Shown: positions 1 through 11,680, numbered from the stretch's first letter. The stretch is DNA of 64,000 nt from Ascarosepion bandense (GCA_037127315.1 JBBBDQ010001942.1:186001-250000); one strand, 5' to 3'. Translations and numbers: made by a program. Notes: generated by a model from the letters alone, not told the origin.

Positions 1-3000
1 ATATATCAGATTCAGATGAGATAATATACATAGTATTGAGCAATAATAAATATCATCCCTGACATAATAAAAATAGCTTAGAGATAAAGACAAAAACATC
101 AGATTCAGATGAGATAATACATCAGATTCAGATGAGATAATATACATAGTATTGAGCAATAATAAATATCATCCCTGACATAATAAAAATAGCTTAGAGA
201 TAAAGACAAAAACATCAGATTCAGATGAGACAATATATATCAGATTCAGATGAGATAATATACATAGTATTGAGCAATAATAAATATCATCCCTGACATA
301 ATAAAAATAGCTTAGAGATAAAGACAAAAAAATCAAGATTCAGATGAGATAATATACATCAGATTCAGATGAGATAATATACATAGTATTAGGCAATAAT
401 AAATATCATCCCTGACATAATAAAAATAGCTTAGAGATAAAGACAAAAAAATCAGATTCAGATAGATAATATACATCAGATTCAGATGAGATAATATACA
501 TAGTATTGAGCAATAATAAATATCATCCCTGACATAATAAGAAAATAGCTTAGAGATAAAGACAAAAAAATCAGATTCAGATGAGATAATATACATCAGA
601 TTCAGATGAGATAATATACATAGTATTGAGCAATAATAAATATCATCCCTGACATAATAAAAATAGCTTAGAGATAAAGACAAAAAAATCAGATTCAGAT
701 GAGATAATATACATCAGATTCAGATGAGATAATATACATAGTATTGAGCAATAATAAATATCATCCCTGACATAATAAAAATAAACTTAAGAGATAAGAC
801 AAAAAAATCAGATTCAGATGAGATAATATACATCAGATTCAGATGAGATAATAGCACATAGTAGTAGACAATAATAAATATCACATCCCTGACATAATAA
901 AAATAGCTTAGAGATAAAGACAAAAAAAATCAGATTCAGATGAGATAATATACATCAGATTCAGATGAGATAATATACATAGTATTGAGCAATAATAAAT
1001 ATCATCCCTGACATAATAAAAATAGCTTAGAGATAAAGACAAAAAAATCAGTTTCAGATGAAATAATATACATCAGATTCAGATGAGATAATATACATAG
1101 TATTGAGCAATAATAAATATCATCCCTGACATAATAAAAATAAAGCTTAGGAATAAAGACAAAAAAAATCAGATTCAGATGAGATAATATACATCAATTC
1201 AGATGAGATAATATACATAGTATTGAGCAATAATAAATATCATCCCTGACATAATAAAAATAGCTTAGAGATAAAGACAAAAAAATCAGATTCAGATGAG
1301 ATAATATACATCAGATTCAAGATGAGATAATATACATAGTATTGAGCAATAGTAAATATCATCCCTGACATAGTAAAAATAGCTTAGAGATAAAGACAAA
1401 AAAATCAGATTCAGATGAGATAATATACATCAGATTCAGATGAGATAATATACATAGTATTGAGCAATAAATATCATCCCTGACATATAAAAATAGCTTA
1501 GAGATAAAGACAAAAACATCAGATTCAGATGAGATAATATACATTAGATTCAGATGAGATAATATACATAGTATTGAGCAATAATAAATATCATCCCTGA
1601 CATAATAAAATAGCTTAGAGATAAAGACAAAAAAATCAGATTCAGATGAGATAATATACATCAGATTCAGATGAGATAATATACATAGTATTGAGCAATA
1701 ATAAATATCATCCCTGACATAATAAAATAGCTTAGAGATAAAGACAAAAAAATCAGATTCAGATGAGATAATATACATCAGATTCAGATGAGATAATATA
1801 CATAGTATTGAGCAATAATAAATATCCATCCTGACATAATAAAAAGAGCTTAGAGATAAAGACAAAAAAAATCAGATTCAGATGAGATAATATACATCAG
1901 ATTCAGATGAGATAATATACATAGTATTGAGCAATAATAAATATCATCCCTGACATAATAAAAATAGCTTAGAGATAAAGACAAAAAAAATCAGATTCAG
2001 ATGAGATAATATACATCAGATTCAGATGAGATAATTTACATAGTATTGAGCAATAATAAATATCATCCCTGACATAATAGAAATAGCTTAGAGATAAAGA
2101 CAAAAAAATCAGATTCAGATGAGATAATATACATCAGATTCAGATGAGATAATATACATAGTATTGAGCAATAATAAATATCATCCCTGACATAATAAAA
2201 ATAGCTTAGAGATAAAGACAAAAACATCAGATTCAGATGAGATAATATACATCAATTTCAGATGAGATAATATACATAAGTATTGAGCAATAATAAATAT
2301 CATCCCTGACACTTAATAAAAATAGCTTAAGAGATAAAGACAAAAACATCAGTTCAGATGAGATAATATACATCAGGTCCAAAAAGATGAATATACTCCT
2401 AAAGTATAGGCAATAATAAATATCATCCCTGACATAATAAAAATAGCTTAGAGATAAAGAACAAAAAAAAAATCAGATTCAGATGAGATAATATACATCA
2501 GATTCAGATGAGATAATTTACATAGTATTGAGCAACTAATAAATATCATCCCTGACATAATAAAATAGCTTAGGGAATAAGAAGACAAAAAAATCAGATT
2601 CAGATGAGATAATACATCAGATTCAGATGAGATAATATACATAGTATTGAGCAATAATAAATATCATCCCTGACATAATAAAATAAACCAGAGATAAAGA
2701 CAAAAGCATCAATTCAGATGAGATAATATACATCAGATTCAGAGATGAATAATATACATAGTATTGAGCAATAATAAATATCATCCCTGACATAATAAAA
2801 GTAACCCAGATAAGACAAAAAAATCAGTTTCAGATCTGAATAATATACATCAGATTCAGATAAGGATAATATACATAGTATTGAGCAATAATAAATATCA
2901 TCCCTGACGCAATAAAAATAGCTTAGAGATAAAGACAAAAACATCAAGATTCAGATGGAATAATATACATCAATTCAGATGAGATAATATACATAGTATT

Positions 3001-3665
3001 GAGCAATAATAAATATCATCCCTGACATAATAAAAATAGCTTAGAATAAAAGACAAAAAAATCAGATTCAGATGAGATAATATACATCAGATTCAGATGA
3101 GATAATTTACATAGTATTGAGCAATAATAAATATCATCCCTGACATAATAAAATAGCTTAGAGATAAAGACAAAAACATCAGATTCAGACAGAGATAATA
3201 TACATCAGATTCAGATGAGATAATATACATAGTGATGACAATAATAAATATCATCTATTTTAATAAAAATAGCTTAGAGATAAAGACAAAAACATCAGAT
3301 TCAGATGAGATAATATACATCAATTCAGATGAGATAATATACATAGTATTGAGCAATAATAAATATCATCCCTGACATAATAAAAAATAGCTTAGAGATA
3401 AAGACAAAAACATCAGATTCAGATGAGATAATATACATCAGATTCAGATGAGATAATATACATAGTATTGAGCAATAATAAATATCATCCCTGACATAAT
3501 AAAATAGCTTAGAGATAAAGACAAAAACATCAGATTCAGATGAGATAATATACATAGATTCAGATGAGATAATATACATAGTATTGAGCAATATAAATAT
3601 CATCCTGACATAATAAAAATAGCTTAGGGATAAAGACAAAAACATCAGATTCAGATGAGATAATA
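1..3665. repeat. 118-bp satellite array, about 31 units, open at the left edge
   Basis: The unit is 118 bp: two direct copies of a 25-bp block starting CAGATTCAGATGAGATAATA, then 68 bp running from AGTATTGAGC to GACAAAAAAAT. Successive units start for example at 597 and 715. Most units differ by single substitutions, A-run length changes and small indels; units between about 2230 and 3000 are the most disturbed. The long reading frames on the minus strand come from a unit that happens to lack stops and show no gene-like composition. The array is cut by the window edge, so its real length is unknown. Confidence 0.95.
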
Positions 3666-3666
3666 T

Positions 3667-3805
3667 GCGTGAGTATAAAGAATCTACCTCAGAAAGCAAT
3701 GGCAACCTACTGCGGGATAACGTTCTGCACAGTCAGTCATGTCTCTTTTGAGACATGATTGCCCCAAGCATGTATCACATATGGCACTTGACTGACTGAC
3801 TGAAT
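3667..3805 (+). mobile_element. tRNA-derived SINE (SINE-1), 3' part
   Basis: The segment from CAGAAAGCAATGGCAACC to the terminal GACTGACTGACTG matches the 3' half of the full SINE at 63.4 kb. It abuts the end of the 118-bp satellite, so the tRNA-like head is absent here. It includes the hairpin-like block GTCTCTTTTGAGACATGA. Confidence 0.8.
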
Positions 3806-4219
3806 GATAGCAAAGGGACAAATACTGCTTAGAGCTATGAAAGACAAGAAGTTGTGGAGAGCCATGATCATCCATATCTTTAAGAAACACGTTATGTAGA
3901 AGAATAGAAGTCCCAAATGAAGTGTTAATTATTAAGATAAAAATTGGGTATTAATTATCATTCCCTCTATAACCTAATAACGAGATGGCAAACATTTAAA
4001 AGTTGAAATAATAATAATAAATTAAAACCTTATTTGCAGAAATAAAAATAAAAAACTGGATATGGAGAGAATAAATAATATCCACAATTCTTTGTTCATG
4101 GGGCAATGCAATTGTCTTTTGACAGGTACCATCTTGCAGGTGTGTTAGTAAAGCTTGATTCACATAGCGTTTTTGTTGCAAGGAATACATTTTTTTATTT
4201 ATGTGTATTTATGTATATA

Positions 4220-4531
4220 CTAGCAGTATAGCCCGGCATTGCTCAGGTATAATGAAAGCTTTTATATATTATCGATTTTCTGCACTATTGTAAGAACTGC
4301 AACCTTGAAACTTCTGAATATTGTTTTATAAATTTTTTTCTATGAGTGCATCAAATTTGATTAAAATCAGACCACTCCTTCTATAACCTGATTTTTTGGA
4401 TTATGGATTTTCGATATTTATTGGGGGTACCTCAACACAAAACCTTGCTAAGAACACTTGCAGACGCTTATAGTACAACTGTGTAAATTTTCAAGAAAAT
4501 CAGTTCAGCCCTTTCGAAGTCTATAGGTAAT

Positions 4532-4569
<38 letters not shown>

Positions 4570-5165
4570 GCACACACACACACACACAGGCACACACACA
4601 CACACAGGCACACACACACACAGGCACACACACACACAGGCTCACACACATATGCACGCAGGCACACACACAGACACACACACATACACACACAGAGGCA
4701 CACACACACACACGGCACGCACACACACACACACACACACAGGCACACACACACACAGGCACACACACACAGGCACACACACACACACAGGCACACACAC
4801 ACACACATATGCATACAGGCACACATACACACACACCGAGGCACACACACACAGGCACACATACACACGCACACACACACACAGGCACATGCACACACAG
4901 GCACACACACACACACACAGGCACACACACACACAGGCACACACACACACACACACAAGCTCACACACATATGCACGCAGGCACACACACAGGCACACAC
5001 ACACATGCACACACAGAAGCACACACACACAGGCATGCACACACACACACACACAGGCACACACACACACACAGAGGCACACAGGCAGGCACACAGGCAC
5101 ACAACACACACACACACAGAGGCACACACACACTCACAGAACACACACACACACACACACACACA

Positions 5166-5203
<38 letters not shown>

Positions 5204-5249
5204 CACATATGCACACACAGGCAAAGTTCCATTTATAAATAAGTTTAGA
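4220..5249 (-). mobile_element. Helitron-like non-autonomous element, full length, with expanded microsatellite
   Basis: Read on the minus strand, the element starts TCTAAACTTATTTATAAATG (5249 downward) and ends with a GC-rich hairpin, a short spacer and CTAG (4223-4220). It lies between A and T, as expected for Helitron insertion. The same ends occur at 34064-34804, 44630-45306 and 52652-53214. The GT tract near the 5' end, short in the other copies, is here about 690 bp. No protein is encoded; it would depend on a Rep/helicase supplied elsewhere. Confidence 0.82.
4531..5222. repeat. CA-rich microsatellite with AGGCACACAC interruptions, about 690 bp
   Basis: The tract is (CA)n broken at short intervals by AGG, ATGC, ACGC and similar variants, giving a loose higher-order pattern of GGCACACACACA blocks. 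All six frames are nearly stop-free, which explains long His-Thr or Cys-Val frames with no coding meaning. It sits inside the Helitron-like element at 4220-5249. Confidence 0.97.
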
Positions 5250-5329
5250 TTTAGATTTAGATTAGATATGTTGTGGATTCGGGGAAGGAACCACACAAAA
5301 TAATGAACAACGAAACAGATATTTGAGAT

Positions 5330-5805
5330 AGCAACGAACTTAAGTCACTAGTGACTCTGCAACAGGTGTTTACTCGTGCAACCAGACTGTCAACTGCGTC
5401 TCACCCATTCACAGTTAGATCAACCAAATGCAAATGACAGTTCTACTCCTGCAGCTTTTTTTCTCACACTTCCTACCCGTGGAACTCGCTTCCTTATTCT
5501 TGCTTTCCTGATGGCTACAACTGCCAGGAATTTAAATGCAAAGTCAATACTCATCTCCAAACCACTTGACCCTAGTTCTTTCTTCACCACAATGACCCTA
5601 GTTCTTTCTTCACCACCCTGTATATCCTTTCCTTTCTCTCCACCTCTGCAACTGTCATCACACCTATATTCCCTTCCTTCTCTTGCTCCTTTCTAACTGG
5701 TTCATCCCTCTTTTCACTCTCTTCTATCTAATTTTTACTCTTATGTAGCCCCCTGCACATCAGTGGTGCTACTGCCTTGCTTGGGGTGATATGATTAAAA
5801 AAAGA
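5330..5805 (+). mobile_element. LINE-A (jockey-like) 3' end fragment
   Basis: The translation contains ELKSLV, FTRATRL and SHPFTV, the C-terminal end of the LINE-A reverse transcriptase, broken by frameshifts. The fragment closes with the family 3' UTR (GTAGCCCCCTGCACATCAGT ... TTGGGGTGATATGATT) and an A-rich tail. It begins shortly after the Helitron at 4220-5249. Confidence 0.85.
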
Positions 5806-6130
5806 AAAATAGGTTATATTGTATGTAAATATACAAACTGAAAGGCAGGTTAGTAATCCAGGAATAAGATTATTAAGGAATATAGTCTTGAAGTGAAGCC
5901 ATGTTGGAAATAGTATATCCGCATAATATTATTCTGGCTGAGTGAAGCTCAGAAGTACTATGCCAACTGATGCGGTATTCTCTGTGTAACTTGTGCAACA
6001 TTCGGTAACTTACCGATCAGTCCTGATGTCGCTCACGGATCTCATTATGGCAGGAATATATGTATACTCAAGTTGAGTCCATTATCATAGAAAAAGGGGA
6101 GATCCCACAACAATATATGTATATAAAAAA
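5806..6130. other. No gene seen
   Basis: AT-rich single-copy-looking DNA with no open frame, tRNA-like box or repeat unit that I can recognise. Confidence 0.5.
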
Positions 6131-6139
6131 AGATTTGCT

Positions 6140-6450
6140 GGCATTAAATAACCTTTTGAGGTTAATATACCATTAAAAAATAATAAATAACCTATTGAGG
6201 TTAATATACCATTAAAAAATAATAAATAACCTTTTGAGGTTAATATACCATTAAAAAATAATAAATAACCTATTGAGGTTAATATACCATTAAAAAATAA
6301 TAAATAACCTATTGAGGTTAATATACCATTAAAAAATAATAAATAACCTATTGAGGTTAATATACCATTAAAAAATAATAAATAACCTTTTGAGGTTAAT
6401 ATACCATTAAAAAATAATAAATAACCTATTGAGGTTGATATACTGTAAAA
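6140..6450 (+). repeat. 39-bp minisatellite, about 8 units, derived from the R3 element tail
   Basis: The unit is AAATAACCTATTGAGGTTAA plus TATACCATTAAAAAATAAT, with a T/A change in CCTTTTG versus CCTATTG. The same words occur once at the 3' end of R3 copies (10790-10830, 19475-19520, 25230-25290), so the array looks like a local expansion of that tail. A degenerate unit continues at 6537-6580. Confidence 0.9.
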
Positions 6451-6699
6451 CAGAAGAAACCAAAACCCTGATCTACTGATTTTTTACAAAAATACATATT
6501 CTATTCATATGAATTTATCCTAAAAATCTTATCACGTTAATTAACCCATTAAGGTTGATATGCCATAAAACAAAACAGACGAACAAAGATCTAAAGAAAA
6601 GGAGAAAAATCAAATTATTGACAGCTAAAAACAGTCATTATTCAAAGAAAAAATGTTCACAAAAATATTTATAAAGATTCAGAGATTATGAAGTGATGT

Positions 6700-7214
6700 A
6701 AAGGGTGTTCCCCAAAAAATGTATACACACATTGCAACAATCTGTCATCCCAAGCATTAGAGAGAACTTTGAAGATGAGGAGTTTTATTTTCAGCAAGAT
6801 GAGGCATCTCCACACTACCATTGCAATATTAGATCCTTCCTTGATGAGATCTTGCCAAACATAGGGATTATACAAAAGGTTTTCTACCAGACCTCACACC
6901 ACTAAACATTTGTTATGGGGATACCTAAAAGACAAAGTCTATGTTAACAAACCTGCAACAGTCGCTGAATTGAGAGTAACCACTGAACAAACATGTGCAT
7001 GAATACCAAAAGAATTGCTTCATGACGTTTGTGATTTCATTGCTTTGTGTTGTCAGCAGTGCCTGGAGCAGAATGTACGTCTGTTTGAAAACAGGTGTTG
7101 ACAAAACAATAAAGTAATGTCTGTAGATTCTATTTAATTTTGAAAATATGTTTTTTAATAAACACTGACTTCACAATTATTTAAAGTGTGTATATATTTT
7201 TAGGAGACACCCTG
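6700..7214 (+). mobile_element. Tc1/mariner-superfamily transposon remnant with terminal inverted repeats
   Basis: The left end AGGGTGTTCCCCAAAAAATG with TATACACAC is the imperfect inverse of the right end GTGTGTATATATTTTTAGGA plus GACACCCTGT. Both ends are flanked by TA (6698-6699 and 7215-7216), the usual target duplication. Inside, frame 6705-6905 gives FYFQQDEASPHY, matching the block around the second catalytic Asp of IS630/mariner-type transposases. Downstream, across frameshifts, come PDLTPL (third catalytic Asp) and then LWGYLKDKVYVNKPATVAEL, and later a segment with QQCLEQN. The N-terminal half, including the DNA-binding domain and first Asp, is missing and stops interrupt the rest, so this is a dead internally deleted copy. 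Confidence 0.85.
6705..7102 (+). pseudogene. Degenerate mariner-type transposase, C-terminal half
   Basis: About 130 codons of homology can be read by changing frame once near 6905 and passing two stops. The order is QQDEASPHY, DEILPN, PDLTPL, LWGYLKDKVY, ELLHDVCD and QQCLEQN, ending at TGA 7100-7102. This order is that of the catalytic core and C-terminus of a DD(D/E) transposase. It cannot make a functional enzyme because the first third is deleted. Confidence 0.8.
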
Positions 7215-7245
7215 TACTTTTGAGAGAAGAATGAAATATCTGAAA

Positions 7246-8201
7246 CTAGCATCATAGTCCGGCATTGCCTGTGCAACTCAGAACATTTTTTAATTAGATG
7301 ATTAATGCAGCGTGTTGTGATTTCCGAGGGCTTGTAGTTGCTGCCTCACTTTAAAACTCAGTTATATAAAAAAAATAATTATATAAAAAATTGTTGTTTA
7401 AAAATAATTAAAAAATTCTATTAAAAATATCTATTTTCTTTTGTTTTGCGTAAACGTGACTTGATGTTTTGTGTGACAGTGTAAACAACATTGCGTTTGT
7501 TTTTGTTTCAAAATTATGGGGGAAAATACATTTTTTGTTGACTAAATGAATTTCAGAAATTTTTGAAGAATATTTAAAAATGTAGACATTTAATTTTAGA
7601 GGTAAAAGTTATATTAATGCCACACAAATTACAGACAGTTGATTTCTTGCATGAAATATTTAGTGAAGAAAAAATGCGTTTTTTTTAATTTTCTGAATAT
7701 GAAATATTAAATCAAAAAAAAAATTTTTAAATAATTAAATTAACCATTGGCACTTTCTCTTTTACATATTTTGTTTTTGTTTGAAAAACACTTTTATTTT
7801 TAAATATTTCATTTGTTTCAAAATTACGGGGGAAAATATTCACATTTTTTTGTTGACCAAATTAATTTTTAAAACGTCGGAATAAAAATTAAATATAAAG
7901 GCTCAATTCTTTGGGGTTTTTTTTCAGTCGTGTTTGACATGTGTGATTTGATTTCTGTGATGTAATCTAGCAATCATCTTAGATCTTAGATGTTTTATGG
8001 AGCAAATGTAAACAGTCAGCTCCATTGGCCAAAAAGTGTGAAAGGGAAAACTGCTGAACTTAAACTCAAAAAGTATGTGTCAACCTGGCTTCCCTGTGAA
8101 TATGTGTCCCTAGAAAGTCTGAATGGCGTAGCTTAAAAAATGTAGGAGTGCATAGATTATAGTCACACACAGACTCACAGATTGCCTTTTATATCTATAG
8201 A
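7246..8201 (-). mobile_element. Second Helitron-like family, probable full-length copy
   Basis: On the minus strand the element ends in AATGCCGGACTATGATGCTAG-like sequence, with CTAG at 7249-7246 followed by T. It starts with TC at 8201 (TCTATAGATATAAAAGGCAA) preceded by A. The ends recall the other Helitron-like family in this window, but the body differs. Its 5' part (8040-8201) is repeated at 9018-9181. No coding capacity is visible. Confidence 0.62.
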
Positions 8202-8455
8202 TTTCAAGCTAATAGATTAAAATATTGCAGAAATACATTTTTAACCCAAAAATAGTTGTGTTGACATGCTGACAACATGACATCTAATGTTTATCTATGG
8301 AAACTTTATCTGTAAAACATAATTAAAGAAAATGATGTGAGCATTTTTTGTTATTTAATTTTTAAGTAATCAGTAATCTTGAAAAATTATGAAAATATTC
8401 TCCATAATTATTAAAATTTAGAAAAATATTCTCCATGATTATTAAAATTTGAAAG
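8202..8455. other. No gene seen
   Basis: AT-rich DNA with a short local repeat (ATATTCTCCATAATTATTAA and a variant near 8396-8450) and no open frame of note. Confidence 0.5.
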
Positions 8456-8460
8456 TGTTG

Positions 8461-8824
8461 GCTTTAATTTTACTATAATTATCACTTTTATTTTCTTATA
8501 ATGTCATATATGGCTTTAATTTTACTATAATTATCACTTCTATTTTCTTATAATGTCATATATGGCTTTAATTTTACTATAATTATCACTTTTATTTTCT
8601 TATAATGTCATATATGGCTTTAATTTTACTATAATTACCACTTTTATTTTCTTATAATGTCATATATGGTTTTAATTTTACTATAATTATCACTTTTATT
8701 TTCTTATAATGTCATATATGGCTTTAATTTTACTATAATTATCACTTTTATTTTCTTATAATGTCATATATGGTTTTAATTTTACTATAATTATCACTTT
8801 TATTTTCTTATAATGTCATATATG
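8461..8824. repeat. 52-bp minisatellite, 7 units
   Basis: Units start at 8461, 8513, 8565, 8617, 8669, 8721 and 8773 with GCTTTAATTTTACTATAATT (GGTTTT in three of them) and end TATAATGTCATATATG. Divergence between units is only one or two bases, which suggests recent amplification or homogenisation. Confidence 0.95.
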
Positions 8825-9017
8825 GTTGATGGTACTGACAAGAATTAGCTCGTTTATGCACATACAAAAATAATTCAAAATACTTTTTAAAATATCAGTG
8901 TTTGATGATTTGTATTAAGTATTCCATTTATGATTAGTAAATATAGTTTTCCCTTAATAATAGTAAATTTTTCTAATTGAAATTTGAAATAGAATAAAAA
9001 CAATTCTTGTAAAAAGT

Positions 9018-9181
9018 TCAAAAGGGAAAATTGCTGAACTTAAACTCAAAAAGTATGTGTCGACCTGGCTTCCCTGTAGATATGTGTCCCTAGAAAGTTT
9101 GAATGGCATAGCTTAAGGAATGTAAGCATGCATAGATTACAGTCACACACAGACTCACAGATTGCCTTTTATATATAGAGA
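9018..9181 (-). mobile_element. 5' end fragment of the second Helitron-like family
   Basis: This matches 8040-8201 closely, from AAAGGGAAAATTGCTGAACT to the end CAGATTGCCTTTTATATATA. It lacks the CTAG-bearing 3' end. The segment is followed by A/T-rich DNA and the mariner fragment at 9.2 kb. Confidence 0.75.
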
Positions 9182-9189
9182 TATATGAT

Positions 9190-9505
9190 AAATAATATAT
9201 GAGGTGTGTCTGAGAAGTCATGGGGCTGCATCCGCTGTTTGAACAAAAAATGAAAATCGGATAGGCAGATTGTGTTATCATATGATATGGTATCTGCAAA
9301 GTACATTACTGTAATCTCAACTTTATGCAACAAATTTTTTTTTTACATTTTTTTGTAACAGGAGAAACTGTGACTGCTTCACCCTGACATTGCACCTGCT
9401 CACAATACGCTGGGTATCCATAAAAAGTCAGATATTACCAAATGATATATTTTCTGAGAGAAAAATGAAATACCTGAAAAAATAAATTATATATGAGGTG
9501 TGAAA
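9190..9505 (+). mobile_element. mariner-like transposase relic
   Basis: At about 9377-9412 one frame reads LHPDIAPAHNTL, the conserved block containing the second catalytic Asp of mariner transposases (usual form H-x-D-N-A-P-A-H). The left side carries GAGGTGTGTCTGAGAAGTCA, similar to mariner terminal repeats, and ATATATGAGGTGTG recurs at 9490. No more than about 15 codons are recognisable. Confidence 0.55.
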
Positions 9506-9511
9506 AGGATG

Positions 9512-9725
9512 TACATTATGGTGTAGTATCTGAGTTTGAATTCCAGTTGAATTCGTTACATTTACTTACACCCAAATACCATTGGAAAAGGTGTTAATCC
9601 ATTGCTTCTTTCTCCAGCTATGGGTTAAATAGCAGGACAGATTGGGTTCTATAGCTGTGTTTGGCAACCAGTCTACTGCAGAAAGTAATGGCAACCTACT
9701 GCAGGAAAATATTCTGGAAGAAAAA
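9512..9725 (+). mobile_element. SINE-1 copy with damaged head
   Basis: A shortened tRNA-like head (GTAGTATCTGAGTTTGAATT) is followed by the family body with ATGGGTTAAATAGCAGGACA, GGCAACCAGTCTACTGCAGA and GGCAACCTACTGC. Compared with 63412-63707, the region between A and B boxes is deleted and the final hairpin block is missing. Confidence 0.8.
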
Positions 9726-9984
9726 GTAAGGGATTCATATATTTCCTAAGGGTATTTATGAGGGCAATAATTTTGACTGGAATTCAATCTTTGCTTTCCA
9801 ATTTCTCATTCTGAGTCAATATCCATTGCACCACAAATGCGCATCCATGAATATGAATACTAACTTTTGAAAATTTAGATGTGGAAGTAGGCCAGTATCA
9901 TAGATTTGAATGGAAACACAAGGCTCTTGCATTGGCCTTGCTCTTAGTCCTCATGAAGAAAAAATAAACGACGGTTAAATATGG

Positions 9985-10295
9985 CATGACGGTAAACTAA
10001 AGTATGACAGTAAACTACATCTGAGTCCTGGGTATAGAAATAAATTACATCTAGGTCCTGAGTATGAAGATAAACTATATCCAAGTCCTGGATATGACAA
10101 TAAACTACATCTAAGTCCTGGGTATGATGATAAACTACATCCAGGTCCTGGGTATAGCAATAAATTACATCCAGTTCTTGGGTATGATGATAAACAAAAT
10201 CTGGGTCCTGGATATTATGGTAAACTACATCCAGTTCCTGGGTATCATGATAAACTATATCTGAGCCCTGAGTACGACAATGAACTGTGTCCAGC
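9985..10295 (+). repeat. 30-bp minisatellite, about 10-11 units, derived from the R3 element head
   Basis: The consensus is GTCCTGGGTATGATGATAAA followed by CTACATCCAG, 30 bp. Being a multiple of three, it leaves a minus-strand frame of 159 codons (9944-10423) with a repeated LDVVYHHTQD decapeptide. I regard that frame as non-coding because a single copy of the same unit begins other R3 copies (17105, 24778) that have no such frame. Confidence 0.88.
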
Positions 10296-10835
10296 AGCAA
10301 GGCCTCTGATTGGGTTTGAGGAATGTGAAACCACCTTTTAAAGGTTGTTGTTCCCAGGTCCACCCAACCCAGGGTGGTAGCATCTGTTAACATCCCAGTT
10401 ATGGACAAATAGTTAACACCCAAATCTGGTGTCTAAACACTATGAAAATATAAAAATAAACGTTTTTATAGTAAAAATCTCAGCGATGGTTTTTTGAAGA
10501 AAATATTACCAGCAATACATTAAAAAAAAAATATTACTAGCAATATTTTTTGAATATATATATATATACTAGCAATTACATCTGACTCTTGACAAAACCT
10601 CCCCTTACAAAAATACGTCAATGAAACCTGATCTACAAAATGATTTCTAAAAAAGAATACATACTATTCAGAAAAAATATGAAACAAAAGAACATCTTGA
10701 GTTTTCTAATAAGAAACATTTTCATCAAAATCTGACCAAATCAACTTTCTCACTACAATCGAACATTTTAAAAAAATACTCTGCATTAAATAACCCACAG
10801 AGGTTGACCTGCCGTTAAAGAAAACTTCAAATGAA
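10296..10835 (+). mobile_element. Dispersed element R3 (SINE-like), body and tail
   Basis: After the expanded head, the body runs through GGCCTCTGATTGGG, TGTTGTTCCCAGGTCCACCC, GGTGGTAGCATCTGTTA and CCCAGTTATGGACAAATAGT. A/T-rich sequence follows (ACCAGCAATACATT), and the tail is TTAAATAACCCACAGAGGTT. Similar copies lie at 17105-17310, 24775-25290, 38360-38560 (minus) and 51050-51250 (minus). I cannot identify a clear Pol III promoter, so the class is uncertain. Confidence 0.7.
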
Positions 10836-11074
10836 ACTCATGCAATTATTTATATTCTCGAATAGATGTACTTAACTTTGTAATTTGTAAACTTAAAGTT
10901 ACAAACATTTATTTCATATTGTTTGGAGATAAAAAAATAAAGAGATGGAAAAAAATTTGACAATAACTGGAAAAAATTCTTAAATAATAATTTTTATAAA
11001 ATGTTATATTACATTAACAAAATAAGCATTATGAAAAAAATCCCCTAACTCTGACTTATAATATAACCCTCAAA

Positions 11075-11377
11075 ATGAATGTCCAGTACATTACTTTAAC
11101 CATGAAGTCATTTTCGGTAAAAATGGCACAAGTAAAATATGAGTACGCCCCACCACTGATTGAAACAGGTGTTTTTAATGTGGGTCTTCCTAAATTATCT
11201 ACCTATTCACAAAGGGTTGAAAGGACTGTGAAATTAACAACAAAAGCTTCACAAGTTGTATATGGGCAGGAAGCAAGACATAGACACATTATTACGAAGT
11301 CATTGTGCCACCAAATTAGGCCTTCATTTTCCTCAAAAGAAAATTACGCAGAACAATTTAGTTCCATTGTAACATAG
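11075..11377 (+). pseudogene. Unrecognised 100-codon frame, possibly a transposon-derived terminal exon
   Basis: The frame ends TAG at 11375, and an AATAAA lies at 11394. The middle contains YSQRVERTVKLTTKASQVVY and then GQEARH. From memory this resembles a VERxVKLVTEAS segment seen in uncharacterised, often repetitive invertebrate proteins; that link is weak and was not checked. There are no visible splice signals I can defend upstream. It could equally be a decayed mobile-element fragment. Confidence 0.3.
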
Positions 11378-11399
11378 TTTTTATTATTGTTTTCAATAA

Positions 11400-11680
11400 A
11401 AATTGAAAATACTTGGTTCTCTAACTTGTATCCAGTTGTTTTATTGTGTTATACATCTTCACATATCTTTTTGAATTGTGAAATTTAAAAGACTTAATTG
11501 CTAATTAACCTTTTTTACAATTTTGTTTAATCAATGCAGTTAAAAGTTGAGATATTTTGCTAGTGGTGATTCATAATTAAAATTATAATTCATATATTTA
11601 TTTTTCTTTCAATGTATTTCATATAAATATATCAATTTTAACTGAATTTATTACTAAAATAATTGTTGTCTATTTGTCAA
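11400..11680. other. No gene seen
   Basis: AT-rich DNA between the 11-kb frame and the LINE-B copy, with no recognisable structure. Confidence 0.5.

Noticed and set aside
333..3705. Minus-strand frames of up to 168 codons with repeated YYVRDDIYYCSILCILSHLN
   Set aside because: They are translations of the 118-bp satellite, whose unit lacks stops in that phase; they break at every indel.
4505..5303. Long His-Thr and Cys-Val frames, up to 257 codons, on both strands
   Set aside because: Pure products of the CA/GT microsatellite.
9944..10423. Minus-strand 159-codon frame with a decapeptide repeat
   Set aside because: The 30-bp unit is a multiple of three and stop-free. It derives from the head of element R3, which has no such frame in single-copy form.
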